Positions 1 through 5,499 of a DNA stretch of 5,733 nt are shown piece by piece. Below the pieces are notes generated by a model. The model was not told where the DNA came from, searched no databases, and was given only the letters and a program-made list of their open reading frames with translations. Each line of letters begins with the position of its first letter. Position 1 is the first letter of the stretch. This DNA comes from an uncultured Gemmiger sp. GTDB taxonomy: Bacteria; Bacillota; Clostridia; Oscillospirales; Ruminococcaceae. The stretch spans positions 1 through 5,733 of the forward strand of contig CALWNS010000107.1 in the NCBI GenBank assembly GCA_944382805.1, given 5' to 3'. The translations under genes and the position numbers were made by a program.

Positions 1-125
1 AAATGCATCGTTTTGGACGGCACATCGGAAATATACCAATCCTCGCCGGTCAGCGCAACGATGGGGAAGTCCGGCGGCATCGCATAATCGCGGCATTCCA
101 GGGCTTCGCGGGGGCGACGTGACAT
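1..125 (-). CDS. Probable AraC-family transcriptional regulator, N-terminal fragment (runs off the left edge)
   Basis: Reading the minus strand from the ATG at 125-123 gives 41 open codons (beginning MSRRPREALECRDYAMPPDF, continuing through PIVALTGEDWYISDVPSKTMH) before the window ends. An AGGAGGT ribosome binding site lies at 137-131, five bases before the ATG, which fixes the start. The stretch PPDFPIV-LTGEDWYISDVPS followed by M-H resembles the opening of the cupin-like sensor domain in many clostridial AraC-family regulators that control sugar genes; this is a resemblance recalled from the family, and the diagnostic C-terminal helix-turn-helix domain lies outside the window. The gene is divergent from the GH112 operon, as expected for a local sugar-responsive activator. 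Direct repeats typical of AraC-type binding sites in the shared control region support the call. If the call is right, the protein would bind a rhamnose- or galactosyl-rhamnose-related inducer and activate the operon. Another cupin-containing regulator is possible. Confidence 0.62.
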   Translation of the reverse strand, partial: MSRRPREALECRDYAMPPDFPIVALTGEDWYISDVPSKTMH

Positions 126-130
126 AAGCG

Positions 131-137
131 ACCTCCT
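131..137 (-). promoter_or_regulatory. Ribosome binding site of the divergent regulator gene
   Basis: The plus strand reads ACCTCCT, so the minus strand carries AGGAGGT, a near-perfect Shine-Dalgarno sequence five bases upstream of the ATG at 125. It decides the start codon of the truncated gene. Confidence 0.85.
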
Positions 138-177
138 CTGGTAAAAAAGGGGCGGGCAGACCTGCGTTCCATCGCTT

Positions 178-206
178 ATTATAGTACCGCACGCCGGCAG
201 AAACAC
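178..206 (-). promoter_or_regulatory. Predicted promoter of the divergent regulator gene
   Basis: On the minus strand a perfect TATAAT -10 box lies at 183-178. The -35 position 17 bases upstream (206-201) reads GTGTTT, a poor match. Transcription would begin near 171, giving a leader of about 45 bases before the ATG at 125. The combination of a good -10 and a weak -35 fits an activator-dependent or autoregulated promoter. It is supported by the half-sites immediately upstream at 204-236. The promoter is a prediction from sequence only. Confidence 0.55.
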
Positions 207-236
207 GGCAGAAAAGGGTAGGAACTGTGCAAAAAT
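204..236 (-). promoter_or_regulatory. Candidate AraC-type operator facing the regulator gene (two half-sites)
   Basis: On the minus strand, ATTTTTGCACAG (236-225) is followed 21 bases later by TTTTCTGCCGTG (215-204). They match at 7 of 12 positions, including the TGC core. The first half-site shares the TGCACAG core with the better-conserved half-sites at 409-420 and 5663-5674. It ends 41 bases before the -10 box at 183-178, against 42 bases in the GH112 promoter. The site looks like a degenerate copy of the same operator in the opposite orientation, consistent with autoregulation. The second half-site is weak. Confidence 0.42.
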
Positions 237-239
237 GAC

Positions 240-408
240 TTTATTGGGCGTAAACGCTCATTTTTTGCCCGGAAAAGCGCCGGTTTACGCCCCGCTTTGT
301 CCGCGGCGCTGTGGAACATTTACGAAAACAGTGGACGGTGTGGAACGATTCCGGGCAGAAAATCAAAGCGGGCCGCGCCGCCGGCGCTCCATTGTGCGGA
401 TAATAAGC
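240..408. other. Central part of the divergent intergenic region, no gene seen
   Basis: No convincing coding sequence or RNA gene is visible here. Reading frames crossing the stretch lack a ribosome binding site and a plausible protein composition. The region contains a perfect 10-base inverted repeat (GGGCGTAAAC at 246-255, GTTTACGCCC at 283-292). It also has a direct repeat TGTGGAAC (310-317 and 339-346) and a GC palindrome with one central base at 375-387. These could be regulator binding sites, but none can be assigned to a known factor. Confidence 0.5.
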
Positions 409-441
409 GAAAATGCACAGTTTAAGCGGGAAATTGCACGG
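409..441 (+). promoter_or_regulatory. AraC-type operator of the GH112 operon: direct repeat GAAAATGCACAG / GAAATTGCACGG
   Basis: Two half-sites, GAAAATGCACAG (409-420) and GAAATTGCACGG (430-441), match at 10 of 12 positions and start exactly 21 bases apart, two helical turns. Direct repeats at this period are the classic binding pattern of AraC-family activators, whose two helix-turn-helix motifs contact successive major grooves. The downstream half-site ends 21 bases before the TACAAT -10 box, so it touches the -35 position, the usual place for a class II activator. The first half-site recurs identically at 5663-5674. The obvious candidate for the binding protein is the divergent regulator at 1-125; this link is inferred. 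Confidence 0.68.
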
Positions 442-468
442 AAACGCACCGTGCCGGGGTGGTACAAT
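440..468 (+). promoter_or_regulatory. Predicted promoter of the GH112-rhaM-GH105 operon
   Basis: A good -10 box, TACAAT, lies at 463-468. At the 17-base spacing, the -35 position (440-445) reads GGAAAC and has no recognisable -35 hexamer. TTGCAC at 434-439 is 23 bases from the -10, too far to be a normal -35, and it is better explained as part of the operator half-site 430-441. The start of transcription would be near 475, giving a leader of about 80 bases. The missing -35 suggests dependence on an activator. A short inverted repeat, GCACGG (436-441) and CCGTGC (449-454), overlaps the region. Confidence 0.6.
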
Positions 469-540
469 CAGAGTATACATTGGCAAAGCGTAAACTGGTT
501 CGGCGTGTTTCCCCGGCGCTGCCGCTGGAAAGACGCGGAA

Positions 541-545
541 AGGAG
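541..545 (+). promoter_or_regulatory. Ribosome binding site of the GH112 phosphorylase gene
   Basis: AGGAG at 541-545, preceded by GGAA, lies eight bases before the ATG at 554. It decides the start, which also matches the expected N-terminus of the family. Confidence 0.85.
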
Positions 546-553
546 CATATACT

Positions 554-2725
554 ATGAAAATCGACGTACAGCGCACGGGCGGGTTCACCCTGCCCGGCGA
601 GGCCGGCCACGAGGAACTGACCCTGCGCCTGGCCAAGACCTGGGGGGCGGACGTGATCCGCGACAGCGACGGCACCGAGCTTTCGCCCGAGATCCTGGAG
701 GCCGGCTACGACATTTACTCCACCATCTGCATCATCCGCGAGCACAACGATTTTGCCCGCAGCCACCCGGAATGCCTGCAGCAGACCTTTTTGACCACGT
801 CGCCGGCGCTGGCCGCGGGCGGGGCGCTGGTCATCGACCCAATGCAGGAATTTTTTGCCGAGCAGTTCCGCCTGAACGATACGGCCGAAGCCCTGGCCTA
901 CTGGCAGGTGTGGGACCGCACGGCCGGCACGCTGCTGCCCGCCGGCGCCTGGCAGTATGCCGGCGGCCGGGTGACCATCCCGCAGCCGGAGCCTTTCCAC
1001 AGCTACACGGTCAGCTTTTTGGCCTGGCGCCTGTGGGAAGAGATCTCGATGTACAACCATGTGACCAACAACTGGCAGAAAGAGCACCTGATGCCCATCG
1101 ACCCGCGCCTGCCCCAGGCGCAGGAATACCTGTACAACTGGCTGGAAAGCTGGTGCAAGAGCCACCCCAACACCAACGTGGTGCGCTTTACCAGTATGTT
1201 CTATAACTTTGTGTGGATCTGGGGCTCCAGCGAGCGCCGCCGCACCCTGTTCAGCGACTGGGGCAGCTACGACTTTACCGTCAGCACCAAGGCGCTGAAG
1301 GACTTTGAGAGCGAATACGGCTACGCCCTGACGGCCGAGGATTTCATCAACAACGGCGACTTGCACGTCACCCATATGCCGCCCACGGCCCGCCAGCGCG
1401 ATTACATGGAATTTACCCAGAAGTTTGTGGCCGCCTTTGGCCAAAAGCTTGTGCGGCTGGTGCAGGGCTGCGGCAAAAAAGCCTATGTGTTCTACGACGA
1501 CAGCTGGGTGGGCGTGGAGCCGTACGGCCCGCATTTTGCCGAATTCGGCTTTGACGGCATCATCAAGTGCGTGTTCTCCGGCTACGAGGCGCGGCTGTGC
1601 GCCGGCGTGCCCACCGGCACCCACGAACTGCGCCTGCACCCCTACCTGTTCCCGGTGGGGCTGGGCGGCGCGCCCACCTTTGCCCCCGGCGGCGACCCCA
1701 CGCGGGACGCCCGCGGCTACTGGTGCCGCGTGCGCCGCGCCCTGCTGCGGGCCAAGATCGACCGCATCGGGCTGGGCGGCTACCTGCACCTGGTCGAAGG
1801 CTACCCGGATTTTGTGCAGTACATTGCCGATATCGGGCAGGAGTTCCGCGCCATCCGCGCTTTGCACGAAGCGGGCGGCCCGGCCGGCCTGCCGCTGACG
1901 GTGGCGGTGCTCCATGCGTGGGGCGGCCTGCGGCCGTGGACGCTCTCCGGCCATTTCCACGAAACATATATGCACGACCTGATCCATGTCAACGAGGCAT
2001 TGGCCGGTCTGCCGGTACAGGTAAAGTTCATCAGCTTTGACGACCTGGCGCGGGACGCCGCCGGCACGCTGGCCGGCGTGGACGTGGTCATCAACGCCGG
2101 GCGCGCCGGCACCGCCTGGAGCGGCGGCGCCGCGTGGGAAAGCGCCGAACTGGTGGCCGCTTTGCAGAAATGGGTGTACGAGGGCGGCGTGTTCCTGGGC
2201 GTGGGCGAACCGAGCGCCCTGCCGGGCCACGGCGATTATTTCCGCATGGCGCTGGCGCTGGGCATCGACCGCGATACCGGCGCGCGGGTCTGCCACGGGC
2301 GCTGGCAGTTCGAGGTAAAAACGGTGCCCGGCCTGCTGCCCGCCGGCAGCGGCGTGGAGGGCCTGCCCGGCCTGTACCTGACCGACGGCGAAGCCGACGT
2401 GCTGCAAACCGACGCCGCCACCGGGCTGCCCACCATCACGGCCCACCGCTTTGGCAAGGGGCGCGGCGTGTACCTGAGCAGCTTCCAGTACAGCGACGCC
2501 AACGCCCGCCTGCTGCTGAACCTGCTGCTGTGGGCGGCCGGGCAGCCGCTGGAGCAGCCCTGGCTGAGCGACACCGCCGGCGTGGAGTGCGCCTACTACC
2601 CGGACAGCCGCTGCCTGCTGGTCATCAACGATACCGAAGAGGAAAAAACGGCGCGCATCGCCACCCCGGGCGAACCGCTCGCCGTCACCCTGCCGCCGTG
2701 CGGCAGCCGGATCATAGAACTGTAA
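554..2725 (+). CDS. GH112 beta-galactoside phosphorylase, probably D-galactosyl-beta-1,4-L-rhamnose phosphorylase
   Basis: This 723-residue protein is a full-length member of glycoside hydrolase family 112 (the Bifidobacterium longum enzyme is about 750 residues). GH112 enzymes split beta-galactosides with phosphate, inverting the anomer, to give alpha-D-galactose 1-phosphate. Visible family signatures are GGFTLPGEAG (9-18), RDSDGT (36-41), VRFTSMFYNF (about 210-219), DWGSYDF (235-241), YDDSWVGVEPYGP (from 314) and IGLGGYLHL. Asp316 in the YDDSW motif probably corresponds to the general acid Asp313 of the B. longum enzyme. Residues 1 to about 440 fit the TIM barrel, about 445-660 the Rossmann-like domain and the last 60 a beta domain. 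No signal peptide is present, so it is cytoplasmic. The next genes, rhamnose mutarotase and GH105, point to galactosyl-rhamnose from rhamnogalacturonan I as substrate (EC 2.4.1.247), not lacto-N-biose or galacto-N-biose (EC 2.4.1.211). The family assignment is firm; the substrate is inferred from context. Confidence 0.92.
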   Translation: MKIDVQRTGGFTLPGEAGHEELTLRLAKTWGADVIRDSDGTELSPEILEAGYDIYSTICIIREHNDFARSHPECLQQTFLTTSPALAAGGALVIDPMQEFFAEQFRLNDTAEALAYWQVWDRTAGTLLPAGAWQYAGGRVTIPQPEPFHSYTVSFLAWRLWEEISMYNHVTNNWQKEHLMPIDPRLPQAQEYLYNWLESWCKSHPNTNVVRFTSMFYNFVWIWGSSERRRTLFSDWGSYDFTVSTKALKDFESEYGYALTAEDFINNGDLHVTHMPPTARQRDYMEFTQKFVAAFGQKLVRLVQGCGKKAYVFYDDSWVGVEPYGPHFAEFGFDGIIKCVFSGYEARLCAGVPTGTHELRLHPYLFPVGLGGAPTFAPGGDPTRDARGYWCRVRRALLRAKIDRIGLGGYLHLVEGYPDFVQYIADIGQEFRAIRALHEAGGPAGLPLTVAVLHAWGGLRPWTLSGHFHETYMHDLIHVNEALAGLPVQVKFISFDDLARDAAGTLAGVDVVINAGRAGTAWSGGAAWESAELVAALQKWVYEGGVFLGVGEPSALPGHGDYFRMALALGIDRDTGARVCHGRWQFEVKTVPGLLPAGSGVEGLPGLYLTDGEADVLQTDAATGLPTITAHRFGKGRGVYLSSFQYSDANARLLLNLLLWAAGQPLEQPWLSDTAGVECAYYPDSRCLLVINDTEEEKTARIATPGEPLAVTLPPCGSRIIEL

Positions 2726-2732
2726 AACGCTA

Positions 2733-2738
2733 AGGAGG
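2733..2738 (+). promoter_or_regulatory. Ribosome binding site deciding the rhaM start
   Basis: AGGAGG at 2733-2738 is one base from an ATG at 2740 but seven bases from the in-frame ATG at 2746. The second spacing is the functional one, so translation should begin at 2746. This choice also aligns residue numbers with the Escherichia coli protein. Confidence 0.8.
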
Positions 2739-2745
2739 TATGCAC

Positions 2746-3063
2746 ATGGAACGTATGGCCTGGCGCGGGCGCATCAAGCCCGGCTGCAAGGCGGAGTATA
2801 TCCGCCGCCACAACGAGATCTGGCCGGAGATGAAGGCGCTGCTGAAAAGCGCCGGCATCTGCAACTACACCATCTTTGCGGATGGGGAGGAGCTGTTCGG
2901 CTACTACGAGTGCGAAAAAGGCGTCGCCTTTGCCGAGCGCACCCAGGCCGAAAGCCCCGTCGTGGACCGCTGGAACGAGTACATGGCCGACATCCTGGAA
3001 CTGGTCATGGACCCCGAGACCGGCGCCCAGCCCAAGCTGGAGCCGGTGTTCCGCCTGGACTGA
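2746..3063 (+). CDS. rhaM: L-rhamnose mutarotase
   Basis: The protein has 105 residues, and the family is usually about 104. It interconverts the alpha and beta anomers of L-rhamnose (EC 5.1.3.32) in the cytoplasm, supplying the form used by rhamnose isomerase. Family signatures are EYIRRHNEIWPE (17-28), NYTIF (40-44), LFGYYE (50-55) and the RWNEYM block (75-80), ending in LEPVFRLD. With the start at 2746, Tyr18 and His22 fall at the same numbers as in E. coli RhaM, where His22 is a proposed catalytic residue. An ATG at 2740 would add two residues but sits one base from the ribosome binding site. The gene begins 20 bases after GH112 and ends 21 bases before GH105, so it is in the same operon. 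Its presence argues that rhamnose is a product of the neighbouring phosphorylase. No rhamnose isomerase, kinase or aldolase gene is in the window. Confidence 0.93.
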   Translation: MERMAWRGRIKPGCKAEYIRRHNEIWPEMKALLKSAGICNYTIFADGEELFGYYECEKGVAFAERTQAESPVVDRWNEYMADILELVMDPETGAQPKLEPVFRLD

Positions 3064-3071
3064 GCCAAACG

Positions 3072-3078
3072 AAAGGAG
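3072..3078 (+). promoter_or_regulatory. Ribosome binding site of the GH105 gene
   Basis: AAAGGAG at 3072-3078 lies six bases before the ATG at 3085 and supports that start. Confidence 0.8.
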
Positions 3079-3084
3079 TCAATC

Positions 3085-4137
3085 ATGACCAAGCTGAACT
3101 ATGACCGCGACCAGATCCTGGCCGCGATGGACAAGATCGTGGACCGCACCATGCGCATGGATATGCCGTGGGACTGGCCCTCCGGCGTGGCGTACTACGG
3201 CATCTGCGAAGCTTACGCCGCCACCGGCAAGCAGGAATACATCGCCGCGCTGAAAGAGCGGGTGGACGAGCTGATCGACCTGGGGCTGCCCAGCCCCTGG
3301 ACCGTGAACGCCTGCGCCATGGGCCACTGCTGCCTGTCGCTGTACCAGATCACCGGCGAGGAAAAGTACCTGGACATCGTCAAGAGCAAGATCGACTACA
3401 TCACGCATGACGCGCTGCGCTTTGGCGACCACGTGCTGCAGCACACCGTTTCGGCCAACAACGACTTCCCGGAGCAGGCCTGGGCCGACACGCTGTTTAT
3501 GGCCGCCTTCTTCCTGCTGCGGGTGGGCGTGGAGCTGAACGACGCCGCCCTGATCGACGACGCACTCAACCAGTATTACTGGCACATCAAGTACCTGCAG
3601 GACCCCAACACCGGGCTGTATTACCACGGCTACAACAACATCACCAAGGACCATATGTCCGGTATGTACTGGGGCCGCGCGAACGCCTGGGCCGCCTACA
3701 CCATGAGCCAGGTGGGCGTGCGCCTGCCGGAATCCTACCTGTATCCCAAGTTTTTGGATGTGGTGGGCAGCCTGAACGACCAGCTGGCCGCGCTCAAGCT
3801 GCTGCAGACCGAAAACGGCCTGTGGCGCACCGTGCTGGACGACCCCGAAAGCTACGAGGAAGTCTCGGCCTCCGCCGGTATCGCCGCGGCCATGGTGTGC
3901 AAGGGCAACCCGCTGCACATCAAGTACCTGAACAAGGCCATCCCCGGCATTTTGGCCAACATCGCGCCGGACGGCCGGGTGATGAACGTCTCCGGCGGCA
4001 CCGCCGTGATGAAGGACCGCGAAGGCTACCGCGGCATCAGCCGCGACTGGATCCAGGGCTGGGGCCAGGGCCTGGCGCTGGCGTTCTTTGCCGGCGTGCT
4101 GGATTACGAAAAACGCCGTGCCGACGGCGCGCTGTGA
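3085..4137 (+). CDS. GH105 unsaturated rhamnogalacturonyl hydrolase (YteR/YesR-like)
   Basis: The 350-residue protein belongs to the GH88/GH105 (alpha/alpha)6-barrel group; the B. subtilis homologues YesR and YteR have 344 and 373 residues. These enzymes hydrate the double bond of a terminal 4,5-unsaturated galacturonic acid, left by pectin lyases, and so release it from rhamnose (EC 3.2.1.172). Motifs visible are LQHTVS (118-123), PEQAWADTLFMA (129-140), YYHGYN (179-184) and WGRANAW (196-202). Asp135 in WADT probably matches catalytic Asp143 of YteR; His181, Trp196, Arg198 and Trp202 match the spacing of its His189, Trp211, Arg213 and Trp217. There is no signal peptide, so it acts on imported oligosaccharides. 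It follows rhaM by 21 bases and is followed by a membrane protein gene 10 bases on. Removing the uronic acid from a galactosylated disaccharide would yield the galactosyl-rhamnose proposed for GH112. Family assignment is strong; exact linkage preference is inferred. Confidence 0.9.
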   Translation: MTKLNYDRDQILAAMDKIVDRTMRMDMPWDWPSGVAYYGICEAYAATGKQEYIAALKERVDELIDLGLPSPWTVNACAMGHCCLSLYQITGEEKYLDIVKSKIDYITHDALRFGDHVLQHTVSANNDFPEQAWADTLFMAAFFLLRVGVELNDAALIDDALNQYYWHIKYLQDPNTGLYYHGYNNITKDHMSGMYWGRANAWAAYTMSQVGVRLPESYLYPKFLDVVGSLNDQLAALKLLQTENGLWRTVLDDPESYEEVSASAGIAAAMVCKGNPLHIKYLNKAIPGILANIAPDGRVMNVSGGTAVMKDREGYRGISRDWIQGWGQGLALAFFAGVLDYEKRRADGAL

Positions 4138-4147
4138 GGCGGGGGTC

Positions 4148-4693
4148 ATGTATCTGATCCCGACCGGGCTGATCCTGGTCTTTGCCTACATCAACCTGCA
4201 GGTCGGCGGCCGCACGGTCGACCTGCTGCCGGACGCGCTGGGCTACCTGCTCATCGCCGTGGACCTGTTCCGCCTGCGGCAGGGGTCCCGCGCGTTCCGG
4301 GCGGGCGTGGCGCTGTGCGGCGTGCTGGCCGTCTACTCGGCCGCGGTGCGGGCGCTGCTGCCCACCGGCCTGCCCGGCCTGTTTTTGAGCCTGGCGGAGC
4401 TGCTGGCGCAGCTGGTTCTGCTGTACCTGCTGGTCAGCGGCGTGCAGGACCTGGAGGAACGGGTCGGCGTACACCTGAACGGCGCCGTGCTGGAACGCTG
4501 GCGCTTCTGGCTTTCGCTGTGCTGGCTGGGCAGCTTTGTGTTCGTGCTGGCCAGCCAGGTCATGCCCACGCTGGCCGTGCTGGGGCTTTTGCTGGCGGCG
4601 GCGTGGTTCGCGCTCTGCGCGCTGTTCGTCGTGGTCTTTTACCGCACCGCGCACCGCTACAGCCTGGTGCTGCAGCGGCAGGGCCGCGGCTGA
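4148..4693 (+). CDS. Multi-pass membrane protein of unknown function
   Basis: I do not recognise a named family. The ATG at 4148 is chosen because a purine-rich GAGGCGGGGG (4136-4145) precedes it, overlapping the GH105 stop codon; an upstream in-frame ATG at 4088 lies inside GH105 and has no such site. This gives 181 residues. Hydrophobic stretches at about 2-19, 26-40, 50-68, 74-97, 119-136 and 138-163 suggest four to six membrane segments. The N-terminal part, with LQVGG, a TVDLLPDALGYLLIA block and a short charged loop, resembles small uncharacterised membrane proteins common in Clostridia. The last 15 residues are basic. The 10-base gap to GH105 implies co-transcription, but no transporter motif is present, so a role in sugar uptake is not supported by the sequence. 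It may be a passenger of the operon. No terminator follows before the convergent gene. Confidence 0.75.
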   Translation: MYLIPTGLILVFAYINLQVGGRTVDLLPDALGYLLIAVDLFRLRQGSRAFRAGVALCGVLAVYSAAVRALLPTGLPGLFLSLAELLAQLVLLYLLVSGVQDLEERVGVHLNGAVLERWRFWLSLCWLGSFVFVLASQVMPTLAVLGLLLAAAWFALCALFVVVFYRTAHRYSLVLQRQGRG

Positions 4694-4695
4694 AC

Positions 4696-5430
4696 TTACG
4701 CCCCGGCGGTCATCGCCAGCCACAGGGCTGTGTCGGCGGCCGCCGCCTGCTCCTGCTCTTCACTCCAGGCCGCCTTGCGGGCTACGTATACGCCCTGCAG
4801 GGCGGTCTGGCCGTTTATGGGCGTTTCTTCCAGGTCAAAAAACTCCGTGTATTCGCCCACGTCCAGCGCGGCCAGCACGGGGCAGTCCTGCCAAAGGTAG
4901 ACCATCTGCCGCCAGTTTTCGGCCTCGGCGTCGGGGGCGTCCTGCGCGGGGGCGGCGCCGTCCAGGTAGCACAGCGCGCCCATCCGCCGCTGGAAGCCCT
5001 CGGGGTCCTCCAGCAAAAAGATGTTCACCGCGCCGCTCATCAGATCGACGGACAGGCTGGTCATGGCCGCCGTGGTGGCGTCCGCGTCCAGCTGGCTCTG
5101 CGCGTCAAAGCCCAGGTCGTAGCTGCGCACCTCCACCAGCACGCGGCCGTCCCCGTTCTGGTCGCCGCCCAGCTGCTGCAGGCTTTCCTCCAGCCCGGCA
5201 ACGACCTCGGCGGGCAGCGGCTGGGTGGAAACGTAGCCGATGCGGTAGTCCGGCTCCGGGCGGAAAAACATATCGCGCACCAGCACCCCGCCCAGCGCCA
5301 GCACGACCGCGGCGAACGCCACCCAGCCGGCATGGTAGTGCCACCAGTTGCGCAGCCGCTGCTGCTGCGTGTAGCTCTGCCGCGCCTGCGGCTGGTAGGT
5401 CTCCTTGCTGTCTTTGGTCACCCAGGGCAT
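4696..5430 (-). CDS. Single-pass membrane-anchored protein of unknown function with extracytoplasmic domain
   Basis: This 244-residue protein is not a recognised family. The ATG at 5430 has an AGGAG ribosome binding site eight bases upstream and a sigma-A promoter further up. Residues 1-33 are polar, rich in Gln and Arg (YTQQQRLRNWWHYH at 20-33), and should be cytoplasmic. Residues about 34-56 form one membrane helix, followed by an outward-facing domain of about 185 residues, mostly acidic. DQNGDG (90-95), leading into the strand RVLVEVRSY, looks like a calcium-binding or tight-turn loop. The pattern IGYVST, a SVDLMSGAVNIFLLEDP block and a conserved Trp-rich tail loosely resembles the two-lobed periplasmic-binding fold, a weak impression only. 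Nothing links it to pectin use. It is convergent with the operon, having 2 bases between stop codons, and is probably a separate transcription unit. Confidence 0.78.
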   Translation of the reverse strand: MPWVTKDSKETYQPQARQSYTQQQRLRNWWHYHAGWVAFAAVVLALGGVLVRDMFFRPEPDYRIGYVSTQPLPAEVVAGLEESLQQLGGDQNGDGRVLVEVRSYDLGFDAQSQLDADATTAAMTSLSVDLMSGAVNIFLLEDPEGFQRRMGALCYLDGAAPAQDAPDAEAENWRQMVYLWQDCPVLAALDVGEYTEFFDLEETPINGQTALQGVYVARKAAWSEEQEQAAAADTALWLAMTAGA

Positions 5431-5438
5431 ATGGCATT

Positions 5439-5443
5439 CTCCT
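5439..5443 (-). promoter_or_regulatory. Ribosome binding site of the single-pass membrane protein gene
   Basis: The minus strand reads AGGAG at 5443-5439, eight bases before the ATG at 5430, and fixes that start. Confidence 0.75.
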
Positions 5444-5470
5444 GTCTTGGCGGTTTTGGACTTTTATTTG

Positions 5471-5499
5471 ATTATACCATGGCGTTTTGGCGGTTGCAA
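5471..5499 (-). promoter_or_regulatory. Sigma-A type promoter of the single-pass membrane protein gene
   Basis: On the minus strand TTGCAA (5499-5494), 17 bases of spacer and a perfect TATAAT (5476-5471) form a near-consensus promoter. A TGG immediately before the TATAAT makes it an extended -10. The start would be near 5464, about 35 bases before the ATG at 5430. This is the strongest promoter match in the window and suggests constitutive expression. Confidence 0.75.

Noticed and set aside
375..387. GC palindrome GCGCCGCCGGCGC as a terminator
   Set aside because: No T-run follows on either strand and a single central base is too short for an RNA loop; it probably reflects base composition.
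235..1206. Plus-strand frame of 323 codons starting in the divergent intergenic region
   Set aside because: No ribosome binding site precedes the ATG at 235. The frame is Arg/Pro-rich and overlaps the operon promoter and the GH112 gene in another frame.
422..2446. Very long open frame on the minus strand opposite the GH112 gene (674 codons)
   Set aside because: It is the antisense shadow of a GC-rich gene. Its translation is low in complexity, rich in Ala, Gly, Gln, Val and His, and resembles no family. The plus-strand frame is a clear GH112 enzyme with a ribosome binding site.
2740..2745. Start of rhaM at the ATG at 2740
   Set aside because: Only one base separates it from AGGAGG; the ATG at 2746 has seven-base spacing and restores family residue numbering (Tyr18, His22).
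4088..4147. Upstream start for the multi-pass membrane protein at 4088
   Set aside because: It lies within the end of GH105, lacks a ribosome binding site, and would add a charged, non-membrane extension. The ATG at 4148 starts directly at the first membrane segment.
3079..4149. Minus-strand frame of 356 codons spanning the whole GH105 gene
   Set aside because: It mirrors GH105 almost exactly, has no ribosome binding site or promoter, and has a composition typical of antisense frames in GC-rich DNA.
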